Source of the DNA: Acestrorhynchus altus
Lineage: Eukaryota; Chordata; Actinopteri; Characiformes; Acestrorhynchidae
Assembly (NCBI GenBank): GCA_034509495.1
Contig: CM067503.1
Span: 12,147,658-12,211,657 of the forward strand
Reading direction: 5' to 3'
Length of the DNA stretch: 64,000 nucleotides
The translations under genes were made by a program, and so were the position numbers. Under the pieces are notes generated by a model. That model ran no database searches. It was not told where the DNA came from and saw nothing but the letters and a program-made list of their open reading frames with translations. Shown one piece after another: positions 31,640 through 45,294 of the stretch. The number at the start of each line of letters is the position of its first letter. Position 1 is the first letter of the stretch.

Positions 31640-32120
31640 TATTGTGATAAATATTATGTATTGTGAAAATGTCTTCATCCTGATATATCCTGATATAATA
31701 TTTTTACCATGTCACCCACCAATAAACTCAGTCATTTTTTCAACATAATCTTTATCTGTTCAGTAGCAAGTAGGCAACTTATAGCAAATTCAAGGCAAGA
31801 GTTAACATATGCTATAGAAGGTGGGTGAAATTGTTTAAATAACATTGCAATATGTAAAGACATTTTCACAATACACAACATTTATGGTGATATTTTGACA
31901 TGCAGACAAAATATCTTAATAGCTTAATGTACCGCTATTCAAATATGCTCCCATACTTGGCACAGTGGTTTGCGGTGCACTCCATTTAATTGAACAGGAC
32001 TTCTTATACTTTTTATAATTAAATGTGCAGTTGGTTAGAGTAATCATGATTCAATATGTCACTATGTCCTTTTAACTGCAAAGTGTATTCCATTTTCTGG
32101 GAGCTGAAAGAAGACTGCAA
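31640..32120 (+). repeat. dispersed AT-rich repeat
   Basis: AATATTGTGATAAATATTAT and GCAATATGTAAAGACATTTT-CACAATACACAACATTTATG, then GTGCAGTTGGTTAGAG. Same modules as 15455-15780 and 36190-36720. Confidence 0.55.
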
Positions 32121-32124
32121 TGTA

Positions 32125-35100
32125 AAACAAGTTAAATAAGTTAGTTTAGCTTTAGTATTTCCTGGATAACATATCAATGCTGTCATGCAACTTACTAGGA
32201 GATGAAAAACCTTCTTCTTAATTTACAGGTCAATCTAAAATGGTTTCATTCCAAGTTATTTTGCCACATTACTTCAGTCCATTAAATCCTCATTAAAATG
32301 TGACAACATTAAGAAGAACAGATTCACATTATGTCAAAAAATGGGTTTCACAGAACAAATCCAAACATCATACTCAAGAAGCACAGCTTCACTGAATTTA
32401 CGGAAACATCTAAATATTAACTGATGTTTTAATATATCTAGTAAACACTGTGATACTGAACTTCGCCAGTGCCATCCAGTACTGATGGTGACAGATGTCA
32501 TAGCTTTCATTTCCTGATCCATATCACTGTGATGCTTTTTAAGTAGCACGAAGCAGTGGGAGACAAACGCCATCCCACACCCACACCATTGCTACATACA
32601 TGAACAGAATGCCAACTGAACATAGTAACAAAGTCAAATGCAGCACACATACAATTAAAGAGAGCAAAGTAAAGGCACTGAGAACAGTGAGAACAGTGAT
32701 GAAATGCACATTACATGACCACTGACCTGCCCCGACGCCAGCAAAGAAGCCCCCATTGTGTATTATTCCCTTTTTCCTCGTCACCAGTTAGAAAATCACT
32801 AAATATATCCTTATATAACTAAGCACACACCCACAAACTCACACACACAGCTCACACACTGAGAGACAGAGAGCGGGTGGACTTCTTGGTCCTAGTGAGA
32901 GGTGTTGAAAGCTGAGACATAGATGTTGCATGGCCCACAGAGGGAGGAGCCTTGTTAAAAGCAACAGGGTGGCCCTGAGGTGTCAATCTAATGCCTCAGC
33001 CAGTCAGGTTCTGAGAGGATGGCTGGCCTTTTCCTCCTCTATTTATATCCATAAGTACCCGTTTTTGAAGCAGACACTTCAACATAATCAGGAAGCCTCA
33101 GCTATGAGTTAATACAGGAGCTCCATTCATCTAATGCAAAACTGTTGATAAATAATCCTGTGTTTACTCATATGTGGCGCATTGCAATTTAATGTTTCTC
33201 TAGAGGCTCCTCATTTGTGTAATCTGCATATCATAAGCATATCTTTCTGTATCAGTGCAGAGCATCAAAATGATAACAAACTCACATACACTCACAAATA
33301 TAAACATAAGTGTTATTCTCTTCTGAGTTGGGATGTGCCGATAAAATGTCTTGATGTCCCAATGAACCTTTCATCATGATTTATGATAAAATTATTACTA
33401 AATTAAGAGTAATGTTAATCATGGGTTGTACATTTGTACAAATATCACCAAACAAACATGCATAATTCATTTTTGTAATGCTGTTTGATTGTTGTCTTAA
33501 TAAGCATAATGCCTTCTTTCATGTCTTTTTTCCCCCTTGGTTTTAAGAGACGTCCTCTGAAAGCCCTTAGGCTTCCCCACTGTTCTTAACTAATTCTTAA
33601 AATTGACCAAAACCGAGCATCAAACAGAGCATGGGATCACAGTGGACCATGTAGTGAAATCAGAACTGTTCTGCATGTGTAAAAAATAACAGATAAATCT
33701 GCAACATGTCCATCCTGTCTGTCTCCCAATAGCAACACTGTGTATTTAATAACACTGCATATGTTATGGGTGAGTGATATGGCAAAAATATATATATATG
33801 GATACATGAAACATATTTCCATAGTTCATGTGTATGTAGTAGTTTGTAGAAGGAGTTTACTAAACACCAATAACTGAACCCAATCATTGCTCACTCTGGG
33901 ATTTACATAACAGCTAAAAAAGAACTCAATGAACTCTACGAACTCAAAAAAAATATTAGCAGATATCTATGACTGCCTACAAACAGTACAAACATGCATG
34001 CACACCAGAAATCAACAGACATGAATTATGGTTCTCTCATTAAAACATCCTTCAGGGTATACAATCAAATGACTCTTTTGCATTATAATGTTTGTCACCC
34101 AAGATATTACTATTAAATATGCTAAAGCTGAATCATTCATTTTGCATTTCCCTGCTGCCAACTATCTGAACTCTGTTCTTCCACTTCAGGTGCCTGCATG
34201 AGAAAAGCACCTCAGATCTAAAGACTCACCTATGTCTGAAAGAGCTGGACAATATGGACAAAATCCTAGCACTGCAATATATAACAGTGAATCAGTGATG
34301 ACACATACTTACAGACTGACCTCACAATTCTGAGTAAAATAATTTACTTTTGTAGGATTACATAAAAACCTTAATTCATTAAAACACAGAACTGTGACTG
34401 GTCAGAATTGATCACATTGTGTCTGTAGTGATTCATTTGCACTTGCCAGACTTCTGTAATCAGTATTCTGAAGGTCAAATTCATGATAACAATAAATATT
34501 ATAATGTATTTGTAGTCTAACTTGGGCATGCTCTGCAATCAGTTCATTCAACATCAATACCTGAGATCATTACCCTGACACCACCAGGATACACACATCC
34601 CATCTACCTGCCCATGGGCTCTGTGCTGGTGACATATTAACAGCAGGACTGCAGGAAAATGTCACCTCCTCCCAGGTTTTATGGCTGTGGAGCAAACAAG
34701 TGTAATCCATAGACTATCCAGGAGGATGATTCACACTTAAGATACGAGTAAATTAACAAAGGAGGGGAATGTAAGCTTCTTACATCCTACTCAGTATCGA
34801 TCCAAAGTACACTAAATTGCCAGGTAGACTGTATGACTTATCACTGGGGAATTAATGATTAACAGGCTCTCCTTTCAGGTTCATGCAGCCATGTAAAATC
34901 GTTTGCAATTCTTTATCACTATTGCAACATAAAATATGGAAATTTACTGTGAGTTTTTGTGAGATACAAGACAGACAGGGATTTCCAGTGAAAGTGAGAA
35001 TGGATAAGTCTAGAGATATCAAAAACACAGGGCTGCTCCTGACCCCTTGTGGTTGATGTACTGTATTACACTTGCTTGCTTGTCAATACACTGTATGCAC

Positions 35101-35880
35101 ACAAATGCGGCCTTGAACTCAAACAATCCAACGAGTACAATCACTAATCCAATAGCTGCAAAATTAATGATTTGCAATATGTTACTATTACATCATTTAT
35201 AACAATACACATTTCTGAGTAAATCATGAAAATACAGTTACAGAATAAGTCAAGCCAGTTGAGCCAGTTGCTAAATGTGTCGTAATAAGGGTTTTCCTGC
35301 TGTGTCTCACCCACAGTGATTAGACAAAAATGCATTTTTAAAAAATGCATTTAAAACACACATTCAGCAGCATGCAATTACAGTGAATGAATAACTTGTG
35401 TTGCAGTGTGGTTCTAAACAAGCTCACAACTCTGCGTTCATCTTCTCTCTGGACACATTAGATGAAAATGGCCAGCTGCTGGTCAGAGAAGCTCTTGATT
35501 TCACTGTCATGAAAAAGTCACTGCTGGAGCTCTCTTTGCTCTCTTGTAAAGGTGCTTTCAGTGGGATTCTATTTATTATATTAAGCCTACATTTTGTTGT
35601 CTTCCACACCATGATCATAACATTTTTACAATTAACAGAACAAACGTAAGTGGACTTCATTGGTTATTGATCATGTCCATTTGCACCTTGAATTATAGAA
35701 CAGTTACATTCTGGTATGCTTATATAACTGCTACACCATTTAACATGTAGTGGCATACATGAATAAGACATCAACACATGACCTAATGTTGAAACTAGAG
35801 TTGCAATGATGAGATTTTCACAATATGATGTCTGGCTCAGGAAAATTTCAGATTACTGGTATTTCACACTCCTTTTATTT
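32125..35880. other. 3.7-kb stretch without recognised genes
   Basis: Ordinary AT-rich DNA with small copies of the 'CTGGACAATATGGACAAAAT' module at 34240-34345 and an AT-dinucleotide run near 33785. No exon with splice context was identified on either strand. Confidence 0.5.
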
Positions 35881-35884
35881 CCTC

Positions 35885-35990
<106 letters not shown>

Positions 35991-36189
35991 TTTTTTGTAA
36001 GTGGAACAAACAAAAAATGAGTTAAAAAATGCACATGAAGCGAAGCTCTTTTTAACAATTTTGTATCCATTATTTTATTTATGGATTAATCTGATGATTA
36101 TTTTCTCCATTAATCGAGTGACTGCTTGATGATTGGTGATTTTAAGATCTGAACATAGCAGAAATTGGTGCAGTTGTATTTTGTTTTCA

Positions 36190-36720
36190 ATAACACTGTT
36201 AAACAAATGTACACAGTACAGCAGTACAATATCACAGCATCACCATGTGCACAATATTCACATTATAGGACATGCAATGTCATGTAAAGCAAAGTAAACG
36301 ATACCTGTTAAAAGGAGGTTTCACACCGTTCTCGTTGTCCATGACAGAAGAACCAATATTTAGTCATTTTACTCCATTCTTCACTATAGAGAGGGCATTA
36401 TTAATGTCATGAAATGTCGCATAACAACAAAATATTACTGCATTAGCACACAGTACTAATTACTACAAAGCTCTAGTAAACAGTATGACGACCATCAATT
36501 TTATACCAAGATGTATGAATGTTTGCTACATTACACCTAATTAAACAGAAAGACTTATTCTGTCTTTATATGGACACAAGCAGTTGGTCAGTGTTTTCTT
36601 AGTACTGACATTTTCCACAATATGCTTAGAGACGCATGTTTATCAAAATAATACATTAGTATCATAATAACATAATGAATCGTCCTAAAATATCACATCA
36701 CCCAAATCTACCACGGATAT
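36190..36720 (+). repeat. dispersed AT-rich repeat
   Basis: GCAGTACAATATCACAGCAT, later CACAAGCAGTTGGTCAGTGT and ATTTTCCACAATATGCTTAG, then CATAATAACATAATGAATCG. Same module order as at 11085-11345 and 15455-15780. Confidence 0.5.
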
Positions 36721-36724
36721 CATC

Positions 36725-37680
36725 AGTACTATCACCAGACAGGAGGACATCTCCTTACACTGTTATATTATTTTGTTAATTTAGTTTTATTAACTGATTA
36801 AAAAACCTTGCAAGCCTCATAAAAATAAATTGTCATGATAAACACTGTGTTCACCACCTTTACTGCCCCCACACACACAAAGTATCAGAGGGATTGAAAC
36901 ACAACCTGAAATTAAAATAGACCTTTTTTGCTCTGTTCGCTAATGCTCCTGGTCATATTAGGTCCATTTAACATATCATTTAAAAGAAAAATCTCATTTT
37001 TTCTAATATTCTTTCATCAAAATCACATTACAATGCATCTAAAAAATCTTCCAACTTTTGCAAATGATATAATAATATAGCAGTAGACAGGGGGACTGGA
37101 TTAACCAATAAAAAATAACCAGTAATATCATGTTTCTCCTCCTACCCTTAAGAGAACAAAAAGCTCAGCTAGTCCAGAGAGCATCCCTGATTGCATTAAA
37201 CTCAGCACTACACTCCAAACAGCCTCATACCAATCATACTACAGCTTCTCTCTCTGAACACTGGTGTACATACCTTCTGGAGTGACTCCAGATGAGAGTA
37301 TGAGATGCATGAGATTAATTAGAGAACTAAAAGGTGCCACAACACAGCTGCTGTCAAACTTCATCCTAATTTACATGTGTTTCTATTATCATGCATCATC
37401 ACTACTTGCACTCAACTTCCTGTCTCATGTGTAAAGTAACACCATGGTTTTGTGACCACAAGACCATCTCTCCTTCAGATCAGTACACCAACACTTGGTT
37501 AGCTACACATTAGACAAACACGTACCATGACAGTCATTTTGTAAATAGTGTAATTTTATCTTGGCCTCAAGGGGGCAGAAACCACACACTGACCTACCAC
37601 TCAGAAAGTAACACACCACATCAATAAGCTTCAGAAATACATACAAAAAGGTAGGTAATTATTTTGATATTTTTATATGC
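36725..37680. other. no gene recognised
   Basis: AT-rich DNA without a recognised repeat or exon. Confidence 0.45.
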
Positions 37681-37689
37681 ACATGTGCA

Positions 37690-38540
37690 AAACAGTCAGG
37701 TCCATGCCTCTGTATACTACCACAGAGGGTTTAAAATCAAGCAATGAAGATTTAAGAGATTAAAATATAGATTTTCAGCTTTGATTCAAGGAGCCGTGTG
37801 AAATATGAGAAAAAAAAAATTCACAAGCTCACAAATAACTGGACAATTAACTGATAAATAGTCTTATGGCCGGGTGTGGCCTGTTCATTTGTTATGTCAG
37901 ACAATTTAAGGAAATAGAGTAGAATGGCAGGATTGACCAAAAAAATGAACTTAATGTCACAAACACTTAGTATGGAGAAAGAAAGGGAAGTTTCATGATA
38001 TAAAGCATGCCACTTCATCTGTCAAACATGATGGAGGCATGTTTGTGTCATGGGCATGACATATAATGACATGACTACTGATAGAATTAGCTGGATCAAT
38101 GCTTAAATTAAGATGGTTAAATGGGGCCAAAATGACAGGTTGGTGCTTCATTATACAGATAAATAAGGAGCTTAAACATACCACACATGCAATGTGAGTA
38201 ATGTGACCTAAATTCAACTGAGCATGTTTTTCACTTATTGAAGACAAAAGGCCCACGTGATTATAATCCACAACCACATAAAGTGGTATGTTGGAGTTCC
38301 AGTGAAGAAACCCCTCATTACAAAGAGCAATGCAAAGACAAAGACAATGGGACAGGCCTGAATGCTTACAGTGACCAGATCTCAACTCAAATGAAAACTT
38401 ACTGTGGGATGTGATACATAATCTTATGCAAAGGTTCTGGCCAAATCACACCTTCTATTTGAGTAATAGTAAACACAGCCTCTGTAGCTAATCAAACACA
38501 ACTTCTAACACACAATTACTCTATCTTTCATGACATAAAT
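37690..38540 (+). mobile_element. Tc1-like transposon fossil, family D
   Basis: Plus-strand remnants: CACTTCATCTGTCAAACATG-ATGGAGGCATGTTTGTGTCA corresponds to the 'SVKHGGG-M/V-W' block of Tc1 transposases. TGACCAGATCTCAACTCAAA-TGAAAACTTACTGTGGGATG corresponds to the 'SPDLNPxENLW' block. There are multiple frame breaks and no intact frame. Confidence 0.55.
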
Positions 38541-38559
38541 AAATGAATGGCTGAATGAA

Positions 38560-39580
38560 TGGTCTCTCCCAAAGTCTGGTCACTTTTTACGGCCTGCAAG
38601 GACTTTTTGTGGTTGGATTTTCCCCGCTCTTCTTTGCAGCTTGCTGCAGGGCTCATTTACAGTTGTGATGTTCAGGTTTAGGGGACGGTGAGGGCCAGAA
38701 TCTATGATTTGCTGGTATTTTGTTCAATCCACTCTTCCCTCCACCTGTGCAGTATTTCCACTGCCATTGTAAAACAACACCAAAACATGTAATTCACATT
38801 TGGTAAGGAGTGACCATGAAATGTAGTTCCTTTTTTTGTCCCAATGGTGTTTCACTGCCTATTGCCCAAAAGTTTTATATTGATTTCATCAGAGTGCACA
38901 GCACTTGTTTCCACAGCTCATTTAGCTGCTGTAGATGCTACAAAGAGCACTTCAAACATTTACTTTTGTGATAAAGTCACAGGTAAGGTTTATTCTTATG
39001 ACTCTTCCATGAAGAGTATGTTTGTGCAAGCAACACTGCAGGGTGGAACTGGGCACTACCCTCTTGACTCAGCTAAAATTTCATACAGGTTCCTGGCAGT
39101 CATATGGAGGTTTTAATTCATCTGCCTTGCAAGCATACAGGCAGTTGTCTCTCAAGAGTGTTTTCTTGATTGTCCAGATCTTATCTTCACATTCACATTT
39201 CCCCTGACCTGTTTAACAAAATAACAACTGTGATTATTTTAAAATCAAAAACACAAGCCTTCCACAAACACAAACTCATTTCCAGGAGTGCCCTAAATTT
39301 GCACAGGCCATACTGACAAGTTTAATATTTGTATGGAAGGAAAGCAACACAATTAGCCACACTCTCTCTGGATGGGTAAATGGCCAGGACAGGCATCTGT
39401 TAGCTGTTGTGTCACAGGAGGGGACCAGGTACTTTCCTCTGATTGTGTTGGATGGCCACCAAAGATACAATGGCAGAAGTTAAAAAATGTGACTGGCTTC
39501 AACAACCTAGTCTCAGGATGTGTGGAGAGTCCAAAGATGAACTGGTTTACCTGTTTGACTGCTCCAAACTAAAAAATTGG
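38560..39580 (-). mobile_element. probable Tc1-like transposon fossil, family E
   Basis: On the minus strand a degraded 'CALSDEINIKLLG' shadow near 38880-38910 resembles the SDE block of Tc1 transposases, followed upstream by LLRRTTACMLARQMN-type sequence. It lies tail-to-tail with the family-D relic. Termini were not delimited. Confidence 0.4.
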
Positions 39581-39599
39581 GTAAAATAACAAAAGATAA

Positions 39600-42030
39600 G
39601 GGTGCTCAAATTTTGGCATGAGTGGGTCTTCAAATTCTCCATAATGTTTGTGGAAACTACATCATTTGCATGTCATATCATTTAAAAAGAAGTGCATTTG
39701 TGATGTAATCATGGGCTGGGAACTCAGTTTAAAACTACAACCTACCATCTACAATTTCAGATTTAAACTACGTTCAACCACTTGACCCATAAAGAAATTT
39801 CTACTGCCCACTCTGAGGCTCAGCTAAAATGACATGATAAGTAGTTGTATTTGGGGAGTATAGAGTGTGCTAACTATACAAATTAACTTTGTGGTCAGAA
39901 GGTCAATTTCTGCTTTTATTTCTTATCTGTACTATTTCTACATGACACACACACCAAGACCAAGCTGGCAATGTCAAATTCTCTGTTAGAGTGTGTGCCT
40001 TCCAGCGTAAACATAAGAAGAAGTTCTTCAATGAGGAAACGCCTTAATAAAAGCAACAAAAGTAATAAAAGTAGCTTCACATTTTAAAGAGAGGTATTCT
40101 GAGGATGGCAAGAATCTCCACCACAATAGAAGTTCACTGCACAAACTCTGTCCAGCAAACAACACCCACTCTGTCCTGTGTTCAGGCACAGGTCATCTGA
40201 GCTGAGCACAGCAAACTCAAATCTCATGAGGCTGTGTTACTTGATTAGGTCAGTGAGAGAGGCAGCGTCTTTAGTGAATCCAACATCATATAAGTCAATC
40301 TTGCATGTATTTACATCTTAAACTCCTACATTGAGCTTTCACTCACTGGCCTATTTATTAGAAACACGTAGCTCATAAGTCTAAACGTGTACAGTTACTG
40401 ACTGTAAGGCATTTGATAGGGTCTACAAATTATGGACCAAAACACAAAGGCCCCCTTTACACTTGGTCATGTCATTTGTCTTGTGTGTCACACATCTGGA
40501 TAAGGGTATCTGGATAAGGACAATCAACATAAAGACACATTTAAAACAGATACAAATCTAGTAGGTTAAACCACTTCAGGAGGGGGGTCACATTTGGGTC
40601 ACATTATAATAGGGTTAACAAATCTTTCAAAGATACATCTGACCAACAACCAAGACTCCTTGCACAACTGACTGGACTGGACTACTGAAGCAGTTGCAGA
40701 TACTAGTCACATGAAGTGACCAGGTGTAAATGTAGTCAAAAATAGCCAGCCAAGAGTGGCTGTAGGGTCAGAAACCAACCACTTTTTATTTATTTAGAAT
40801 TTTAATTTCAATAAATTTAACTTAATGTAACCAGGAAAGCCATTAAGAACAAATCATTTTATATTCATCATCATAACCACTGATGAAGGGTTAGAGAATG
40901 TGTGCATTATAAGCTGCACTACATTCTTGAACTGTACACCTGTCAAGCTTCAAGGCATGTATTTCTTATTCCTCCATCCCAATTTAGTTATTTATTGCTA
41001 TCTACTAGCTACAATTCCCAAATCTTATAATGCATCCGTGCTGGGAATGTGAAAGCAAGCCTGTGCTCAGATAGACATAAATCCATCCAGTTGCATCTTC
41101 TCAAACTGATTCGAACCTAACTTCACTGGACAGCTGAACATGCTAACCGCCAGTTCATATAACAGATTCTAGCACTCATCTAACAGATGCTAGCAATTGA
41201 TGGCATCACACTAAGTAATGGGGGAGAGGGAGGGTCATCCTTCCAAAGGCAATTTATGCTCTCTAGGAGTCTCATGGCCACAGGAGTCTGTTGCATTTGC
41301 TGCTCCAATCTTGATCGCTGGTACTGGGCCAACCTCTAGATGACTGCTTGACACAGAGATCTCTTCAGCAAACAGCTTGCTTGATCCACTCTTTTCTCCA
41401 TGGAGGGAGCCATTGTAAACACAAATAGTTATGAAAAAATAACCTTCCCCATTCAGGCAAACAGCAATACAACACCAGCCACATAAACATACAGACATCC
41501 AAACCCACAAAGTCAACCAAACACGCCTGTTCTGTGTTTGCCTTGCTGCTGGTTTGTTCAGGAGGTGAAGGCTGACAGGACCAGGACAATACCTGCATGA
41601 GTCTGTACGTTAGCTTACATATCAGTTCTCTACAGACTCTGTAAACAAATGCAAAATAGTGCTGCTGAAACAAAATGCTTGCTCCAATTCAGGGTGTCTA
41701 AACAGCTCGCTAATGACATCTAAAAGTGTTACAAGTAACCGAACACAGATTTCACTGTGACCTAGATCTTCGACGTGTAGAGAAATCAACTAGTGTGCAG
41801 TTAGCAACAGTTGCTCAGCAGAAGCAGCAGTTTTTCAAACAAAGCCCAGACATGAAGCTGTGATGCCAGAATGGTAGGTTATTACTGCACCATTAAGAGA
41901 AGGGTGGAGTTATACTGATGACATTCTGTATCACAATGTTATCCATTATTAATACAACTGATGAGCCCATGACCTCTGCCAGGACATACGGTGCTCTGTG
42001 CTAAAACAATGTCTTGCTTGTTTGGGGAGG
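39600..42030. other. 2.4-kb stretch without recognised features
   Basis: No repeat family, exon or RNA gene recognised. The minus-strand frames at 41235-41673 lack splice context or similarity. Confidence 0.45.
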
Positions 42031-42032
42031 AT

Positions 42033-42144
42033 TGTTTTGTTCTGGTCTGCTTCTCTTAATGTGTCACCAAAGGGAACCTTATACCACAATTTCAATAATG
42101 TGCAAGGTTCCCTATGGTGTGGTTTAGGAGAAGCAGAACAAACA
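42033..42144. repeat. imperfect hairpin (arms about 45 nt, loop about 20 nt)
   Basis: The left arm includes TGCTTCTCTTAATGTGTCAC-CAAAGGGAACCTT. The right arm, read on the opposite strand, includes TGCTTCTCCTAAACCACACC-ATAGGGAACCTT. The loop is about ATACCACAATTTCAATAATGTGC. A strong fold-back; either the core of a small palindromic element or a structured transcript. Confidence 0.75.
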
Positions 42145-42304
42145 GTAATTTAACGATTCAGTCACCAGATTTCCAGACTTTACAGTTTCTGATACAAACT
42201 GAAGTGCACACTGTGTGAGGTGCAATATAGCCACTTGCCTGGGGCACTGTGTGAAACATGCACAGATATATGAAACGTACTTAACAGCAGAGATTATTAC
42301 ATTT

Positions 42305-42329
42305 CATCCATCCATCCATCCATCCATCT
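42305..42329. repeat. (CATC)n microsatellite
   Basis: About six CATC units. The same tetramer often marks the 3' tail of L2-type fish LINEs, but no other L2 sequence is attached here. Confidence 0.8.
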
Positions 42330-42479
42330 ACACTGCTAAACCAAGTGCTGGTCAATGTGATATTCTGTCTTTATCGTGATAAATAACATGAGAAGCTATT
42401 CTAAGCATATAGTGGATATTAGAGTCAAAAAAGAGAGCATCATTAGTCAAGGGATTACTGGATTGTTTAGAAATGGCAC

Positions 42480-44395
42480 AATCTTGAGATATTTAGTCAA
42501 TATGTTATGATATTTCTTCATCAGAACCTATGAACCTTCAGAAACTTCAGCTTTGAAATCAGCTACTTAACTGAAGCGCCTGACTTCTGATGATTATCTA
42601 AAAGAAGCCTACTTAAGCACTCTACTACCCCACAGCAAAAACCACTAATAACAACATGACATCACACAATGCGGGTGTGGGCTGTTTTAAACTAAATTAG
42701 TTAGAAACGGGATTGGATTATTTCTTTTTACTTTGAATATATGAGCCAGCATTTTCCGCTCATATCGTCTCAGTAAACGTTTGTGTAGGGGAGTACAGTG
42801 GGTTCATTTCCTCAGTTAGGATAAGGAGCTTTCTAAATCCATCCCAGAAAAACAATGTATCTCCAAAGTTTCACAAAACTCTTGCATCTCCACTGAAAGT
42901 GAGAGGATAGCAGCCCACTGTTGGCCTGCTGATGGCAAAGCTGGTAGTCCACTGGCGTTTTGATCAGCATTTTCTGGGTGGTCCACTATTAAGTATTAAA
43001 CAAAATTCAATTTATTCAATTATTTTTAATTGGTTATCTTTTGTGAGTTGTTTTAGCAAATAATTTTAAAATGGCACAGTGTGAACAACAGTTTCCATTT
43101 TTTGAGGCATGATTTTCACACAGTTGTTTGTAATGTTTGTCTAAATTAATTTAATTATAATTTATTTTCTAAAACAAAAGTCTCTGTACACTTAGAGTTT
43201 GTTTGAAGAGAATAAAAACTAGTTTAATTGTGTACATAGTAGAATAATCTGGGTGGTCCAACAGGGGTCCAGCAGAGGTAAACAATCAGCAGGTTGCCAA
43301 ACTTATCAAGACAGCAGATTTGTCCGTTTCTGCTGCTTTTCATTTTTTTTGACACGCTGTGAATTTGCTGATTGTTCTATAGCTACATCAAAATGTAAAT
43401 GGACCTACAGAAATGAGCTGAATGTAGAGCACAACACAGCTGTGAGTCTCGATATTAAGCAACTCAGTGGACCGAAAGGGGCCGATGACGTTTGCTCATA
43501 TAGCTGCTAAATCACTGGACACTGTGAAAGTCAGAGGTTTTCCCGTAACTTTAGGTCGTTAATGGGAGGGTTATGTTTATAAGCAACACAATAAAGGATA
43601 AGCTTTACTTACTTTCATTCAGAATTCAGTGTGTATGTGTGGGCGGAGCTCAAACATGTGACTGCTGACCAGTGCTGACACGTGTTGCTGATGAGAAAGT
43701 GTCTGAATTCCTGTTTCTACACAACTTACTAAACTATATAATCTAACCCTATATAGTGCAGTGTATATAAAGTTTATCATCTTTGAAGCCACCACAGGTA
43801 TAGCGCCTCTGCTGGATGGTTGCAGTGTGAAGATTAGCCACCCATTCCCATTCATTTAATGGGAAAAATCAGACAATATTCAGTCTCCATCTCCTCCCTC
43901 TAATTCCAGTGTTTTTTTCCCTCCAGAACTCATTTTTTCTAAAAGTTACTCAGCTTTATTCATAGAAGGCAGTTAGAGTTACCTCAAGAAGGCGGGTTAG
44001 GACTAGGAATAAAGTGATTGACAGCCTTGGTGACCAGAGAGGGCGGTCCCAGGTGGCTGTACCTGTAGGCGTGTCTAACCAAATGAGGAGACGGGTCTGG
44101 CCCCGCCCTTGGTTTCCACTGTGCAGATTCTGGTTGCAAATTTAACAACATTGCCTTTATTTGCATAGAAGGAAAGAGAACGAAACACAGTCACTGAGAG
44201 TGTAATACTAATGAGGGAAGAGGGAGACACTTCAGCCAGTGCTTTCCACAGGACGTTCAGCTTTTCCTCGCTCTGCTGTGAAGCTGTCACTGTGGAGATG
44301 TTACTGTGTGTAGCTACAGTACAGTGATATGGTGTAATGATGTGAAAAGTGGTATGAAATAATAATAATAATAACCAGTCTCAGGGCACTAATGA
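42480..44395. other. no gene recognised; 3' part increasingly GC-rich
   Basis: 42.5-43.6 kb is AT-rich. From about 43.6 kb GC content rises toward the CpG-rich island that follows. A consensus-like minus-strand donor (GTAAGT, 43613-43608) is present, but no exon was established. Confidence 0.4.
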
Positions 44396-44396
44396 G

Positions 44397-45180
44397 GTGC
44401 CTGGTCTCTGCAGTGTCTCTGCAGCGTCTCTAAACGGCGGTGCTGGGTATGCTCGGCGTCGTGCTGCAGTGCGGATCACTCCGGCCGTTAAGGAAATCAA
44501 CAGAGGCGGGACGGTTACAGCCGTTGCTGTGACACCGCTCACAGAGCACAGCGATGTTTTCCTTCTGGTCCAGCTGGCAGCTGCGCTCCTCTGCGCACAC
44601 CTTCACAAACCCCATTTCTTCACTCACACTGTGTTTCAATGCATACATGTCACTCAGTCCCCCGCCTCCCCCTCCCCCTCCCCCTCCTCCTCCTCCTCCT
44701 CCTCCTCCTCTCCTCCTCCTCCTCCTCTTCCTGCTCCTCCGCCTCCTCCCAACCCTCCTCCTCCCTACTCTACCTCTCCTCCACCTCCTCCACCTCCTCT
44801 TTCTCCTCCCACCTTGTAGAGGTTTGACTTCATCAGGGTATCTGTGTGAATGTCCTCCAGCCCCTCACACTTTCAATTCACTTCAAAACAACACACACTC
44901 TCACTCACACTCTCACACTCTCACTCACACACATACACACACACACATGCTTACCTCTGCAGAAAATAAGATGAGTAAAGGAAGTTGCAGAGTGTCTGTC
45001 GTGCACTTGTTCTCCTGCTCTCTGAAACTCCTTCACTCCTGTTCTCTGCTTCCTCCCCTCGCGCGGAGAGGACACGCCCTCCACGCGCCACTGATGGACA
45101 GATCGAGTCAGAAGGAACCGACTCTTGCGAGTAGAATCACTCGAGCCCGTTAAATCTTAACGATTCACTGGCCTTCTCGC
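44397..45180. promoter_or_regulatory. CpG-rich island with polypyrimidine core; candidate promoter
   Basis: 44415-44640 and 45055-45165 are dense in CpG (for example AACGGCGG, CTCGGCGTCG, CTCGCGCGG, CCACGCGCC) in an otherwise CpG-poor region. Between them lie a (CCT)n-type pyrimidine tract and short CA/CT repeats. CpG islands mark vertebrate promoters. The nearest gene lacking a visible first exon is pld1 (minus strand, 26 kb away), whose 5' UTR is spliced, so this could be its promoter. No TATA box or transcript evidence is visible. The 140-199-codon plus-strand frames here are low-complexity Pro/Ser/Leu products of the CCT tract. Confidence 0.4.
44660..44815. repeat. (CCT)n-rich polypyrimidine tract
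   Basis: About 155 bases almost entirely C and T on the plus strand, mostly CCT and CTC triplets. Long homopyrimidine mirror-like tracts can adopt triplex structure. Confidence 0.9.
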
Positions 45181-45294
45181 TCTGCTCCTACACAAGCCCC
45201 TGGAGAGCCTCCATAAGGAGCCACAGTTAATGAACGACATGAATCATACATGCGTACTCAACTGATACTCACGTTTCTTTGGCGGTAATGTAGT

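Noticed and set aside
44397..45153. 140- and 199-codon plus-strand frames rich in Pro, Ser and Leu
   Set aside because: Product of the (CCT)n tract and neighbouring CA/CT repeats; no homology or splice structure.
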